64,000 nt of DNA from Polynucleobacter sp. Tro8-14-1 (GCF_018881655.1 NZ_JACVPX010000007.1:62001-126000); one strand, 5' to 3'; positions 55,559 through 64,000 are shown, counted from the first letter of the stretch. Numbers and translations: made by a program. The notes: a model not told the origin generated them from the letters alone.

Positions 55559-57200
55559 GATCCGCAAGACGTGAGCGCTCACCGCGAGCCAATGTCACAT
55601 GACCACCGTGACGCCAGCCTTTGAAGCGGTCCACCACATAAGTTAAACCGGAAGAACCTTCTGTTAAGTAAGGCGTATCAATCTGGGCGATATTACCTAA
55701 GCAAATGATTTTGGTTCCAGGGCCTGCACGGGTTACCAAAGTCTTCATTTGTTTTGGGGTTAAGTTTTGCGCTTCATCGATGATCACAAATTTGCTCACA
55801 AAAGTTCTACCGCGCATAAAGTTCATGCTCTTTACTTTGATGCGGGAGCGAATTAACTCTTGAGTTGCAGCACGACCCCATTCACCAGCGCCGCCATCTT
55901 CGTTGCGCTGTAATACCTCGAGGTTATCGTCAAATGCACCCATCCAAGGTTGCATCTTTTCTTCTTCGGTACCTGGGAGGAAGCCGATATCTTCACCTAC
56001 AGGGACAGTGGCACGTGTAATGATGATCTCGTTATAGCGTTTGCTGTCGAGGACCTGCTCGAGGCCGGCAGCCAGTGCTAGCAAGGTTTTACCAGTTCCC
56101 GCTTGACCCAATAAAGTCACAAAATCCACATCTGGGTTCATCAGTAGATTCATGGCAAAGTTTTGTTCGCGGTTACGCGCAGTCACACTCCAAACATTAT
56201 TTTTCTGATGAGAGAAGTCTCTGAGTGTTTGCAAGAGAGCAGTCTTGCCATTAATTTCTCTAACCTGAGCATAGAAAGGCGTGGAACCATCAGGATTTTC
56301 TTGATAGACGAACTGATTGACCAACATGCTTTGTACGGAAGGTCCAGTCACTCGATAGAACATCGTGCCGGATTTAGAGTCAGCCCAGCTTTCCATATCC
56401 TTGCCATGTTTGGGCCAAAAGTCGGCATTTAGTTGCATGACTCCGGCATACATCAAGTCGCGATCTTCTAAAACTTGGTCATTGAAATAATCTTCAGCCG
56501 GTAAGCCAAGTGCGCGGGCTTTGATGCGCATATTGATATCTTTGGATACCAATACTACTTCTTGACCTTTGCGAGTTTTTTGCAGCTCACTCACTACCGC
56601 CAAAATCATATTGTCACCCTTACCTTCAGGTAAGCCTTCAGGTAATGCTTGTGTAGAGAATTTGGTTTGGAAGAAGAGGCGCCCAGTCACATCTTGGTTG
56701 CCCAGCTTATTTAGGGGGATGCCTTCATCCAGAGTGCCACTAGTACCAGCAATCAGTTGATCCAGGGATCTGCTAACAGTACGAGCATTGCGGGCTACCT
56801 CAGTCATGCCTTTCTTGTGATTGTCCAACTCTTCTAGAGTGGTCATCGGCAGGTATAGGTCGTGCTCAGAGAAGCGGAACAAGGAACTTGGATCATGCAT
56901 CAATACGTTGGTATCGAGAACAAATAAGCTCGGCGGTCCAGTACGAATTACACGTTTAGGTTTTGCTGGTGTAGGCGCCTTGCTTTCGTTTCGCACATTA
57001 GAAGTGGGGCGATGATCTGCTTTGATCTTCTCGAGAGCTACTTCTGCAGCGGATAAATCTTCCTCTGCGTCGTTGGTCCAGTCAACGGCTTCCACTACCA
57101 TCGGTTTTGCTTGAGCAGGGCGTTTCTTTAAGTCGGGAGTATCTTTGCGACTGAGTTTGACTTGATCAGCAATTTGAGTGGGGATTGGGGGCAGTGGCAT
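55539..57200 (-). CDS. PIN-domain/PhoH-type ATPase fusion
   Basis: 553 aa from ATG 57200 (MPLPPIPTQIADQ), behind TAGGAGAG. A PIN-type nuclease domain (about 95-235) starts FVLDTNVLMHDP and includes VVLVSKDINMRIKA. The PhoH ATPase domain follows, with Walker A LLGQAGTGKTLLALAAG and Walker B KFVIIDEAQNLTPKQMK. PIN-PhoH proteins are RNA helicase/nucleases in other bacteria; the cellular role here is unknown. It has an unusual structured leader and a terminator that falls in the next gene. Confidence 0.9.
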   Translation of the reverse strand: MPLPPIPTQIADQVKLSRKDTPDLKKRPAQAKPMVVEAVDWTNDAEEDLSAAEVALEKIKADHRPTSNVRNESKAPTPAKPKRVIRTGPPSLFVLDTNVLMHDPSSLFRFSEHDLYLPMTTLEELDNHKKGMTEVARNARTVSRSLDQLIAGTSGTLDEGIPLNKLGNQDVTGRLFFQTKFSTQALPEGLPEGKGDNMILAVVSELQKTRKGQEVVLVSKDINMRIKARALGLPAEDYFNDQVLEDRDLMYAGVMQLNADFWPKHGKDMESWADSKSGTMFYRVTGPSVQSMLVNQFVYQENPDGSTPFYAQVREINGKTALLQTLRDFSHQKNNVWSVTARNREQNFAMNLLMNPDVDFVTLLGQAGTGKTLLALAAGLEQVLDSKRYNEIIITRATVPVGEDIGFLPGTEEEKMQPWMGAFDDNLEVLQRNEDGGAGEWGRAATQELIRSRIKVKSMNFMRGRTFVSKFVIIDEAQNLTPKQMKTLVTRAGPGTKIICLGNIAQIDTPYLTEGSSGLTYVVDRFKGWRHGGHVTLARGERSRLADHAADAL

Positions 57201-57214
57201 GGACTCTCCTAAAA

Positions 57215-57248
57215 GAAAAAACCGCCAAGCGGATTGCATTGACGGTTT
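57215..57248 (-). terminator. second terminator-like hairpin just before phoH
   Basis: On the minus strand AAACCG...CGGTTT with a tighter inner CCGC-TTG-GCGG is followed by six T, ending a few bases before the phoH ribosome site. Confidence 0.45.
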
Positions 57249-57276
57249 ATTACGAAACTGGTTGTATTAAGGTCTG

Positions 57277-57420
57277 AAAAACGGAGGGGGTTACTCCCCG
57301 TACCTGATCTGAGATATTCAGGTTTCTGATTCAAACGGATTGTCAGACTTTCCCGTCGTTTACGGTGCATATGAACCACTTTACCCCAAATTTTGGGGTT
57401 TGCAAGCACCTCAGATCAAA
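57277..57420 (-). ncRNA. Candidate structured leader or sRNA upstream of phoH
   Basis: Between bcp and phoH there are 232 bases without a gene. On the minus strand a -10-like TACAAT, at the end of bcp, points to a start near 57418. The 5' end GATCTGAG pairs with CTCAGATC 96 bases later (57410-57417 with 57306-57313). Inside are GGTGC/GCACC, the palindrome ACCCCAAAATTTTGGGGT, and ACGG/CCGT overlapping TCTGA/TCAGA, a possible pseudoknot. CCTGA/TCAGG competes with the closing stem. An ACGGGG/CTCCGT hairpin with TTTTT ends it (57277-57301). The family is not recognised. Confidence 0.55.
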
Positions 57421-57432
57421 TTATTGTAAAAA

Positions 57433-57900
57433 TTATTTAGTAGCTTGAGCAGCTTGTAATACCTCTGTCACATGACCCGAAACCTTAAGGCCACGCCACT
57501 CTTTTGCTAGTTTGCCGGATGAGTCAAATAGGAAGGTGCTGCGCTCGACGCCACGAACTTGCTTGCCGTACATATTCTTCATTTTCATGACGCCAAAGAT
57601 CTGACAAAGCGTTTCTTCGGTATCAGCAACCAACTCAAATGGGAGTTCTAGTTTGCTGCGGAAATTGTCATGTGACTTGAGGCTATCTCGTGAAACGCCT
57701 ACCACCAGGGTATTGGCTTTGGTGAATGCTTCAATATTGTCTCTAAATTCTCCGGACTCAGCTGTGCAGCCTGGAGTCATGTCTTTAGGGTAGAAGTAGA
57801 GGACCAGTTTTTTGCCTTTCGCGGAATCAGGCGAAAATGTTAATCCAGAGGTTGCTGGAATCGCACACTGCGGCATAGGTTGACCGATGGCTACTGTCAT
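57433..57900 (-). CDS. bcp: Thioredoxin-dependent thiol peroxidase (Bcp/PrxQ)
   Basis: Peroxiredoxin of 155 aa that reduces hydroperoxides. The peroxidatic Cys45 is in MTPGCTAESGEF. The resolving Cys usually five residues later is Gly50, so it is either a 1-Cys type or uses the Cys in ETLCQIFGV. It follows arnD by 32 bases on the same strand and may be the last gene of the arn transcript. Confidence 0.93.
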   Translation of the reverse strand: MTVAIGQPMPQCAIPATSGLTFSPDSAKGKKLVLYFYPKDMTPGCTAESGEFRDNIEAFTKANTLVVGVSRDSLKSHDNFRSKLELPFELVADTEETLCQIFGVMKMKNMYGKQVRGVERSTFLFDSSGKLAKEWRGLKVSGHVTEVLQAAQATK

Positions 57901-57932
57901 GATGATCCTTTGTTGGTTATTGTCTCTGAGGT

Positions 57933-58850
57933 CTAGTTATTTTGAATGATTAAATCACCGCTGCGATTGGGTATTTCTCCCCAGGTCAGCGGTAATACAG
58001 CTATTTTATCGAGTTGCTTGGTGGCTTCCCAGGATTTGTGAAGCTCGCCCATGGTAACGAGCTCATGACCTTGATTTAGCCATCCAGCTAGCAGCTGCTC
58101 GAACGCAGGCAATAGCTTTTGCCCCTCTAGTTCAGCGTGCAGTGTGAAGACTTGGTCATTTGGATTGCTTTGGGTGATCTCTAATAACTTTTTGACTGCG
58201 CCAAATTCATCTGCGCCATCGATGCCAATAAGTTCATCAAAGGTCGGGAGTGTTGTTGGGTACTGAACATGCTTCGCTTTTCCTGAAGGCAGTGCAAGGC
58301 GATAAGGCATGAGATTGGGTTCAGCTCTACCATCAGAGGAGTAAGCAATGCCCCATTGATCGAGTTGCTCAAAGGCGGCATCGTTCATTTGCCAACCAGC
58401 AGCACCATAGGTTAACGGTGCATGACCGAAGATTTCTACAAAGCGATCCCAGCTTTTCTGCATCATCGCTTTTGTCCAAGACGCATCTTGGTCACGCACT
58501 GCATCTTGCCAAGCAACATGATCCCAAGTATGAATACCTGTCTCATGACCTGCTTTATCAATGACACGCATTTCTGCAGCAGCTTTCTTGCCGATATCGG
58601 GGCCGGGAAGAAGTACACCGTATAAGAGCGTCTTAATACCGTAGTGCTCTACAACAGAAGTGCGGCTAACTTTTTTTAGAAAGCCAGGGCGGAAGACGCG
58701 CTTTAAGGCCCACCCTGTATGGTCAGGGCCAAGGCTAAATAGAAAGGTGGCTTTAAGGCCAAAACGCTCTAGAGTGCGAGCTAGATTGGGAACACCTTCT
58801 TTGGTTCCGCGTAAGGTATCAACATCAACCTTGAGAGCAATCTTAGCCAT
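57933..58850 (-). CDS. arnD: 4-deoxy-4-formamido-L-arabinose-phosphoundecaprenol deformylase ArnD
   Basis: Polysaccharide-deacetylase-fold enzyme removing the formyl group from undecaprenyl-phosphate-Ara4FN. 305 aa, starting MAKIALKVDVDTLRGTKEGVPNL, with metal residues in DVDT and HETGIHTWDHVAWQD. Follows the ArnA decarboxylase gene by 22 bases, as expected for the pathway. Confidence 0.93.
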   Translation of the reverse strand: MAKIALKVDVDTLRGTKEGVPNLARTLERFGLKATFLFSLGPDHTGWALKRVFRPGFLKKVSRTSVVEHYGIKTLLYGVLLPGPDIGKKAAAEMRVIDKAGHETGIHTWDHVAWQDAVRDQDASWTKAMMQKSWDRFVEIFGHAPLTYGAAGWQMNDAAFEQLDQWGIAYSSDGRAEPNLMPYRLALPSGKAKHVQYPTTLPTFDELIGIDGADEFGAVKKLLEITQSNPNDQVFTLHAELEGQKLLPAFEQLLAGWLNQGHELVTMGELHKSWEATKQLDKIAVLPLTWGEIPNRSGDLIIQNN

Positions 58851-58872
58851 GTACCTTTGAATTTACTTTCGC

Positions 58873-59919
58873 TTATTCTTTATCAACTAAAGTGCGGGCT
58901 TTTTCTACGTCTTCACGATAGGCTTCAAAGATGTTCTTGAGCGCATCAGACATCGTAGTAGTAGGTTTCCAGCCTAGTTCACTCATCGTGTTATCTATTG
59001 CTGGAACACGATTTTGAACGTCTTGATAGCCTTCGCCGTAGTAAGCGCCAGAGGTAGTTTCTACAATCTTTACTTCATTCGCATTCTTTGCGTACTCAGG
59101 AATGCTGCGAGCGATTTCCAGCATCTGATTAGCGAGTTCGCGAATGGAGTGATTGTTCTTTGGATTGCCGATGTTGTAGATCTTGCCGTTAGCAACACCA
59201 TCTTTGTTATCGATAATGCGCATCAAAGCATCGATACCATCATCAATATAAGTAAAGGCACGTTTCTGGGCGCCACCGTCAACAACATTGATGGATTCGC
59301 CGCGAACGATGTGACCCAAGAACTGAGTCACAACACGGGATGAGCCTTCTTTGGGTGTATAGATACTATCTAAGCCAGGGCCAATCCAGTTAAATGGGCG
59401 GAAGAGAGTAAAGCGCAACCCTTCCATGCCATAACCCCAGATCACACGGTCCATTAATTGCTTAGAGCAAGCATAGATCCAGCGTGGCTTGTTAATTGGG
59501 CCATAAACCATATTGGATTTAGTAGGATCAAATTCACCATCCTCACACATTCCATACACTTCCGAAGTTGATGGGAATACCAAATGCTTTTTGTACTTAA
59601 CAGCAGAGCGCACGATTGGGAGATTGGCTTCGAAGTCGAGCTCAAATACCTTGAGTGGTTGCTGAACATACGTAGCTGGCGTTGCAATCGCCACTAAAGG
59701 CAAGATGACATCGCATTTGCGAATGTGATATTCAACCCATTCTTTATTAATTGTGATGTCGCCTTCAAAGAAGTGCATGCGAGGATGATTAACTAAATCA
59801 CCAAGACGATCGTTTTGCATATCCATGCCGTAGACATCCCAATCGGTTGTCTCAAGAATGCGCTTCGAAAGGTGGTGACCAATAAAACCATTAACACCAA
59901 GAATGAGTACTTTTTTCAT
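58873..59919 (-). CDS. arnA: UDP-glucuronate decarboxylase, ArnA C-terminal-domain protein
   Basis: Stand-alone SDR of 348 aa matching the C-terminal half of E. coli ArnA, which oxidises and decarboxylates UDP-glucuronate to UDP-Ara4O. NAD motif VLILGVNGFIGHHLSKR, active-site Ser and Glu in FPSTSEVYG, Tyr and Lys in YACSKQLMDRVIWGYG, and the Arg in QKRAFTYIDDGIDAL are all present. The formyltransferase half is a separate gene 47 bases upstream. Confidence 0.92.
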   Translation of the reverse strand: MKKVLILGVNGFIGHHLSKRILETTDWDVYGMDMQNDRLGDLVNHPRMHFFEGDITINKEWVEYHIRKCDVILPLVAIATPATYVQQPLKVFELDFEANLPIVRSAVKYKKHLVFPSTSEVYGMCEDGEFDPTKSNMVYGPINKPRWIYACSKQLMDRVIWGYGMEGLRFTLFRPFNWIGPGLDSIYTPKEGSSRVVTQFLGHIVRGESINVVDGGAQKRAFTYIDDGIDALMRIIDNKDGVANGKIYNIGNPKNNHSIRELANQMLEIARSIPEYAKNANEVKIVETTSGAYYGEGYQDVQNRVPAIDNTMSELGWKPTTTMSDALKNIFEAYREDVEKARTLVDKE

Positions 59920-59966
59920 CTCTACAGCCTCGTTTTAATCTAATTTGCTATTGCTGAATTTTCTGC

Positions 59967-60836
59967 TTATTTGCTTGCTGGAAACCATTCCAAAACTTCT
60001 ACTGCTTGATGGTCGCCACAAATACCGAATACCCGATTATCAACCACTTGGATGCCGCAAACCCCAAGATTGAGCTTGTCTGGAAATGGCCCATTTAGGC
60101 TGGTGCGGGCCACAATCATGGTTTTCCCATCATGGTCGCAAAAGGCGCCTGGATAAGGGGGTGCGACAGCCCTAACCAAGTCGTGGACCTGTTTAGCAGT
60201 CTGATTCCAGTGAATTTGCCCGTCTGCAGGCTTTCTACCGCCAAAATAACTGCCTTTTTGGAGCTCATTTGCCTTGCGGGGAACAATTCCTTTTAGAAGG
60301 CTGGGCAAGACTTGATCGATCACGCTGACGGCAGCCTGACTGACTTTAGCAAATACATCGGTAGCGGTCTCATCTGGGTCGATACTGACGGTTGCTTGCC
60401 TAACAATATCTCCTGCATCCGGTTTCGCTTCCATGACGTGTAAAGTTGCGCCGGTCTCTGTTTCGCCATGCAGAATGGCCCAATTCACTGGCGCACGCCC
60501 ACGATATTTTGGGAGTAGCGAGCCATGCATATTAAGTGCGGCAATTTTGGCGCAAGCCAAGATCTGCTCCGGAATCATGAAGCGATAGTAGAAAGAAAAA
60601 ATGTAATCTGGTGCTAGCGCTTGAAACTTCGGAATTAAAGTTGCTAATTCATTAGCATTCGGAGTGAGGTAAGAAATATTTTTTTCTTGACAGAGCTTTT
60701 CAACGCTTCCAAACCAAATATTCTCATTGGGATCATCTTGATGGGTAACGACTAGATCAACTTGCATACCCGCATTGAGAAGTGCCTTGAGGCAGTTGAC
60801 GCCAACATCGTGATAAGCAAAGACGACTGCGTGCAA
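59967..60836 (-). CDS. UDP-Ara4N formyltransferase, ArnA N-terminal-domain protein
   Basis: Stand-alone formyltransferase of 289 aa matching the N-terminal half of E. coli ArnA; it formylates UDP-Ara4N with 10-formyl-THF. The family start VVFAYHD follows directly after the initiator, and the catalytic Asn/His in LNMHGSLLPKYRGRAP and Asp in KPDAGDIVRQ are intact. The start codon is TTG immediately after the arnC stop (TAATTG), so translation is coupled. No other start gives the conserved N-terminus. Confidence 0.92.
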   Translation of the reverse strand: MHAVVFAYHDVGVNCLKALLNAGMQVDLVVTHQDDPNENIWFGSVEKLCQEKNISYLTPNANELATLIPKFQALAPDYIFSFYYRFMIPEQILACAKIAALNMHGSLLPKYRGRAPVNWAILHGETETGATLHVMEAKPDAGDIVRQATVSIDPDETATDVFAKVSQAAVSVIDQVLPSLLKGIVPRKANELQKGSYFGGRKPADGQIHWNQTAKQVHDLVRAVAPPYPGAFCDHDGKTMIVARTSLNGPFPDKLNLGVCGIQVVDNRVFGICGDHQAVEVLEWFPASK

Positions 60837-61799
60837 TTATTTTTTCTCTAAAACGGTTTGCACTACATAACGAGGGCGCTTGCGGATTTGCTGATAGATG
60901 CGACCAATGTATTCACCTAAAAGTCCGAGCCCAAAGAGCATCACACCAATCAGGAAGAAGGTCAGGGCGAAGAGGGTGAATACCCCCTCAACCTCAGCGC
61001 CCAGAAGGAAGCGGCGAACTAGCAAGTAGGCAAATAAGCTACCAGCAGCAAGGGATAGCAGCATGCCGAGTATTGAGAAAATCTGCAACGGCATGACAGA
61101 GAAGCCAGTGACTAAGTCAAAGTTCAAGCGAATCAATTGGTACAGGCTGTATTTGGATTCACCGGCAAAACGTTCTTCATGTTTAACGGTGATCTCTACT
61201 GGATTTGCAGAAAAGGTATACGCCAGTGCCGGTATAAAAGTATTGCTTTCATCGCATTGGCGGACTAAGTCAACAATGCGACGGCTATATCCACGCAACA
61301 TACAACCTTGATCAGTCATCGTGATGCGGGTAATGTTTTCGCGCAAACGATTCATGGCGCGTGAAGCGAATTTTCTGAAGAAGCTATCGCGGCGATCGGC
61401 GCGAATAGTGCCCACGTAGTCATGACCTTTTAATAACTGCTCAGTCAATGCATCAATTTCTTCGGGAGGATTTTGTAGGTCTGCATCCAAAGTAATGATG
61501 TGTTCGCCTTTGGCGTATTCAAAGCCAGCCATGATGGCCATATGTTGGCCAAAGTTGCTGTGAAATAAAACTGCACGGGTTACATCAGGGCGTAACTCCA
61601 CTTGCCTGGAAAGGATGCCGGCGGAACGATCTTTACTACCGTCGTTAACAAATACGATCTCATAGGTGATCTTGCGTTTGGCAGCCAGGGTATCCAATGC
61701 TGGATAAAGGCGATCAAATAGAGCCTTTAATCCGTCCTCCTCGTTGTAAACGGGAATAACAATGCTGAGTGTTGGGTTGGCAACTAAATTTGCAGTCAT
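60837..61799 (-). CDS. arnC: Undecaprenyl-phosphate Ara4FN transferase ArnC
   Basis: Glycosyltransferase family 2 protein of 320 aa that puts Ara4FN on undecaprenyl phosphate. LSIVIPVYNEEDGLKALFDRL opens the domain; ITLDADLQNPPEEI is the DxD-type region. Two C-terminal membrane helices (about 235-257 and 270-293) anchor it. Between arnB and the formyltransferase gene. Confidence 0.93.
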   Translation of the reverse strand: MTANLVANPTLSIVIPVYNEEDGLKALFDRLYPALDTLAAKRKITYEIVFVNDGSKDRSAGILSRQVELRPDVTRAVLFHSNFGQHMAIMAGFEYAKGEHIITLDADLQNPPEEIDALTEQLLKGHDYVGTIRADRRDSFFRKFASRAMNRLRENITRITMTDQGCMLRGYSRRIVDLVRQCDESNTFIPALAYTFSANPVEITVKHEERFAGESKYSLYQLIRLNFDLVTGFSVMPLQIFSILGMLLSLAAGSLFAYLLVRRFLLGAEVEGVFTLFALTFFLIGVMLFGLGLLGEYIGRIYQQIRKRPRYVVQTVLEKK

Positions 61800-61840
61800 G
61801 CTGCAATTTTGCCTGATTCTTTGGGTTTAACCCAAGAACG

Positions 61841-62995
61841 CTAGTTTTTGCGGTATTTCTGCAAAATTCCGACCAATCCACTGGCTATACGGTCAATATC
61901 TTCATCTGCCATTGCCGGAAATAAGGGGAGGGTAAGAATGGATCGACCAATGCGTTCGGCAATTGGAGTGTCTGAAGTTTTGTAGCCCTGGTTTTTATAG
62001 AGAGTGAACCCAGTAATTGCAGGGTAATGAACGCCAGTACCAATGCCCAAATCTTTTAATTCCGTCATCACTTGAGCGCGATCCGTATTGAGCTGCTCGA
62101 GTGGCAAAACAACTTGAAACATGTGCCAGTTACTATCCGTGAAATTTTCTACTGGAAGCTCTAAATGTAAGTCTTCCAATCCAGCCGATTTTAATTTGGC
62201 ACGAAGCACATCAAAGTATTGGTGCGCGAGTTCAGCACGACGTGTTTGATAAGAGGGAAGTTGCTTGAGTTGTTCAAGACCGATAGCTGCATTCACATCG
62301 GTCAAGTTATCTTTGCCGCCCAATACATCCACATCCATACCATCCATGCCTTGACGAGTTAATCCTTGTAGACGGAATTTCTCAGCCAGTTTTGCTTCAT
62401 CTAGATTATTGAGAACAAGGCAGCCTCCCTCAACAGTGGTGAGGTTCTTATTGGCCTGGAAGCTAAAGCTCACCAGGTCACCAAAGCTACCAATCTTCTT
62501 GCCTTGCCACTGTGAGCCAAAGGCCTGCGCTGCATCTTCAATTACACGAAGCTTGTGCTGTTTGGCTAGCGCATAGAGTTGATCCATATCAACAGGTAAT
62601 CCAGCTAAATAGACCGGCATGATCGCACGTGTCTTTGGCGTGATTGCAGCAGCCACTTTATTTAGATCAATATTGCGTGTAATGGGATCGATATCCACAA
62701 ATACTGGTTTGGCGCCAACACCCAAAATCACATTAGAAGTTGCCACCCAAGAAATTGGAGTGGTAATTACTTCATCGCCATCACCAATGCCGGCAACTTG
62801 CAGAGCGATCTTCATGGTTGCGGTGCCATTGGCAAAACAGCGTACCGGACGACCGCCAAAGTATTGGCTTAAAGCAGCTTCAAACTCGGCCAATTTCGGT
62901 CCAGATGTCACCCATCCTGAGCGCAATACCTCTGAAACAGCGTCAATGGTTTCTTGATTGAAGCTAGGGCGCGTGAAGGGGATGAAGTTTGACAT
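61841..62995 (-). CDS. arnB: UDP-4-keto-arabinose aminotransferase ArnB
   Basis: PLP-dependent aminotransferase (DegT/DnrJ/EryC1) of 384 aa that makes UDP-Ara4N. IPFTRPSFNQETIDAV start, IEDAAQAFGSQWQGKKIG, and the PLP Lys in SFSFQANKNLTTVEGG. It follows arnT by 11 bases. Order arnT-arnB-arnC-arnA(two genes)-arnD gives a full late pathway. Confidence 0.93.
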   Translation of the reverse strand: MSNFIPFTRPSFNQETIDAVSEVLRSGWVTSGPKLAEFEAALSQYFGGRPVRCFANGTATMKIALQVAGIGDGDEVITTPISWVATSNVILGVGAKPVFVDIDPITRNIDLNKVAAAITPKTRAIMPVYLAGLPVDMDQLYALAKQHKLRVIEDAAQAFGSQWQGKKIGSFGDLVSFSFQANKNLTTVEGGCLVLNNLDEAKLAEKFRLQGLTRQGMDGMDVDVLGGKDNLTDVNAAIGLEQLKQLPSYQTRRAELAHQYFDVLRAKLKSAGLEDLHLELPVENFTDSNWHMFQVVLPLEQLNTDRAQVMTELKDLGIGTGVHYPAITGFTLYKNQGYKTSDTPIAERIGRSILTLPLFPAMADEDIDRIASGLVGILQKYRKN

Positions 62996-63006
62996 GGTGT
63001 CCTATA

Positions 63007-64000
63007 TTACTGCGAGATATCTGGATGCTTGACAATGACCCTGCGTGAATCACGATCGACTTCCTGCATTGGGAAGCCCTGAGTATTAAGCGCATCAAAT
63101 TGCTCTGGAACCATCATGGCATAAGCTGTTTGATCTTCTTGCCAGCGGGTAATAAAGGCGTCTAATGTTGGCATCCAAAGTTCTGGCTCTTGATTAACCC
63201 CAAACTCAAGCTCATCGGGTGATTCAACCATGATCATCGTTCTGCCTAAATAGAAAGGCACGGTGTGATCCAAAAGACGCACTGAATAGAAGTTCACTTT
63301 TTCTGGAATAGAGGCTTTGACTCGCTCGACTAGGTCGATACCAGAAACTGCGCGGCCCAATGTCTCGTGACCTGTTCCTGTGATGATCGCGCAGAGAAGG
63401 AACCCACAAGCAAAGCTGACGATGCTTTGAATGCCATTGCGCTTGCTTTGCCATGCAGCGTAAGCGCTAAAACTGACAAGCGCTACTAATGCAGCAATCA
63501 CCCAATAGGTATATTGCGCATAAGCTTCAATCTCATCAGGTCTTGCTTGTTTACCAATGGCATCTAAAAAGAAAAATCCAACACACCCCAAAATTGCAAA
63601 GCAAAGTGTCTGTAATTTCCATGGTAATGCCATGGTGTTGGTGTGACCAAGTAAGCGATCTAAACGATTGCCAATAATTAAAGCGAGCGCTGGGAAAACG
63701 GGGATGATGTAACCCGGAAGCTTAGAGTGCGATACGCTAAAGAATGCAAAGATCACAGCAAACCAGCAGACTAATAACCAGCCCGCTGAGAATTCGCGAC
63801 GGCGCTCGCTCCATGCTTGTGCAAACGCCCCAGGGACCTGCAGAATCCAGGGGAGCAGGCCGATGAGGAGGAGCGGTACAAAGTAGTAAATGGGGCCAGT
63901 TCTACTGTGATCATCTTGTGTGAAGCGTTGTAGATGTTCGTGAATAAAGAAGAACTCTAGGAATTCAGGATTGCGTTGCGCTACCAATACAAACCAAGGG
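63007..64000 (-). CDS. arnT: Lipid A Ara4N transferase ArnT (3' part)
   Basis: C-terminal ~331 residues of a membrane glycosyltransferase (PMT/ArnT family) that moves Ara4N from the lipid carrier to lipid A at the periplasmic face. The frame is open through the right edge with the motif PWFVLVAQRNPEFLEFFFIH, typical of ArnT; about 200 N-terminal residues are missing. Several membrane helices are followed by a periplasmic C-terminal domain (VNFYSVRLLDHTVPFYLGR). An inner TTG is not the start. Confidence 0.9.
   Translation of the reverse strand, partial: PWFVLVAQRNPEFLEFFFIHEHLQRFTQDDHSRTGPIYYFVPLLLIGLLPWILQVPGAFAQAWSERRREFSAGWLLVCWFAVIFAFFSVSHSKLPGYIIPVFPALALIIGNRLDRLLGHTNTMALPWKLQTLCFAILGCVGFFFLDAIGKQARPDEIEAYAQYTYWVIAALVALVSFSAYAAWQSKRNGIQSIVSFACGFLLCAIITGTGHETLGRAVSGIDLVERVKASIPEKVNFYSVRLLDHTVPFYLGRTMIMVESPDELEFGVNQEPELWMPTLDAFITRWQEDQTAYAMMVPEQFDALNTQGFPMQEVDRDSRRVIVKHPDISQ

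Noticed and set aside
57300..57330. TPP-riboswitch-like words (ACCTGATCTG ... AGG) on the plus strand
   Set aside because: The remaining conserved parts of the THI box are missing, and the plus strand leads into no gene; the minus-strand structure explains the repeats better.
57277..57420. 6S RNA
   Set aside because: The element is too short, and lacks the long closing rod with a central bubble that mimics an open promoter.

Overview
The window looks like a chromosomal segment of a free-living freshwater betaproteobacterium of the Burkholderiaceae, most like Polynucleobacter. The base composition is moderate, and the gene orders are those of Burkholderiales: yceD-rpmF-plsX-fabHDG-acpP-fabF-mucD-lepA-lepB-rnc-era-recO-pdxJ-acpS-nagZ, rpsF-priB-rpsR-rplI-dnaB and earP-efp. 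EF-P carries the arginine-tip form used in this class. The genus assignment is an inference from protein style and synteny; no search was run.

Layout. 1-7.9 kb: the 3' part of a monomeric isocitrate dehydrogenase gene, a BLUF photosensor, the methionine-sulfoxide repair enzyme MsrP, a lipocalin, an MBL hydrolase, a putative outer-membrane protein, an SDR, a pseudouridine synthase and a pterin dehydratase. 8-13.3 kb: a two-subunit molybdenum hydroxylase, MsrQ (partner of MsrP), a small lipoprotein, a SRAP protein and a parvulin. 13.4-20.7 kb (mostly minus): folA/thyA, a ferredoxin with its reductase, and the molybdenum-cofactor genes moaA-mobA-moeA. 20.7-28 kb: rne with a long structured leader, rluC, an HAD phosphatase, an S49 protease and a Maf protein. 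28-43.4 kb (plus): the fatty-acid cluster followed by the mucD-to-nagZ cluster. 43.4-45.1 kb: efp and its rhamnosyltransferase earP, head-to-head with uvrC. 45.1-50.4 kb: uvrC, pgsA, tRNA-Gly, tRNA-Cys, a lipoprotein, lexA and an asparaginase. 50.5-54.6 kb: the rpsF operon, ending in a dnaB gene interrupted by an in-frame intein. 54.6-57.9 kb (minus): a PsiF-like protein, an NlpC/P60 lipoprotein, a PIN-PhoH ATPase with a structured leader, and a peroxiredoxin. 57.9-64 kb (minus): an arn operon for adding 4-amino-4-deoxy-L-arabinose to lipid A, with arnA split into two genes and arnT cut by the window edge.

The items most worth following up are: (1) a 352-residue intein in the Walker A loop of DnaB, with Ala as its first residue, the Trp-Cys-Thr signature of class 3 inteins and an apparently intact LAGLIDADG endonuclease; (2) a riboswitch-like or sRNA-like element between bcp and phoH, with a closing stem, a possible pseudoknot and two terminator-like hairpins; (3) several compact regulatory arrangements: a probably leaderless lexA with its SOS box abutting the ATG, uvrC and earP sharing a CATG start, a terminator inside the NlpC signal-peptide codons, and a palindrome in a promoter spacer. 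No CRISPR array, insertion sequence, prophage or rRNA gene was seen.
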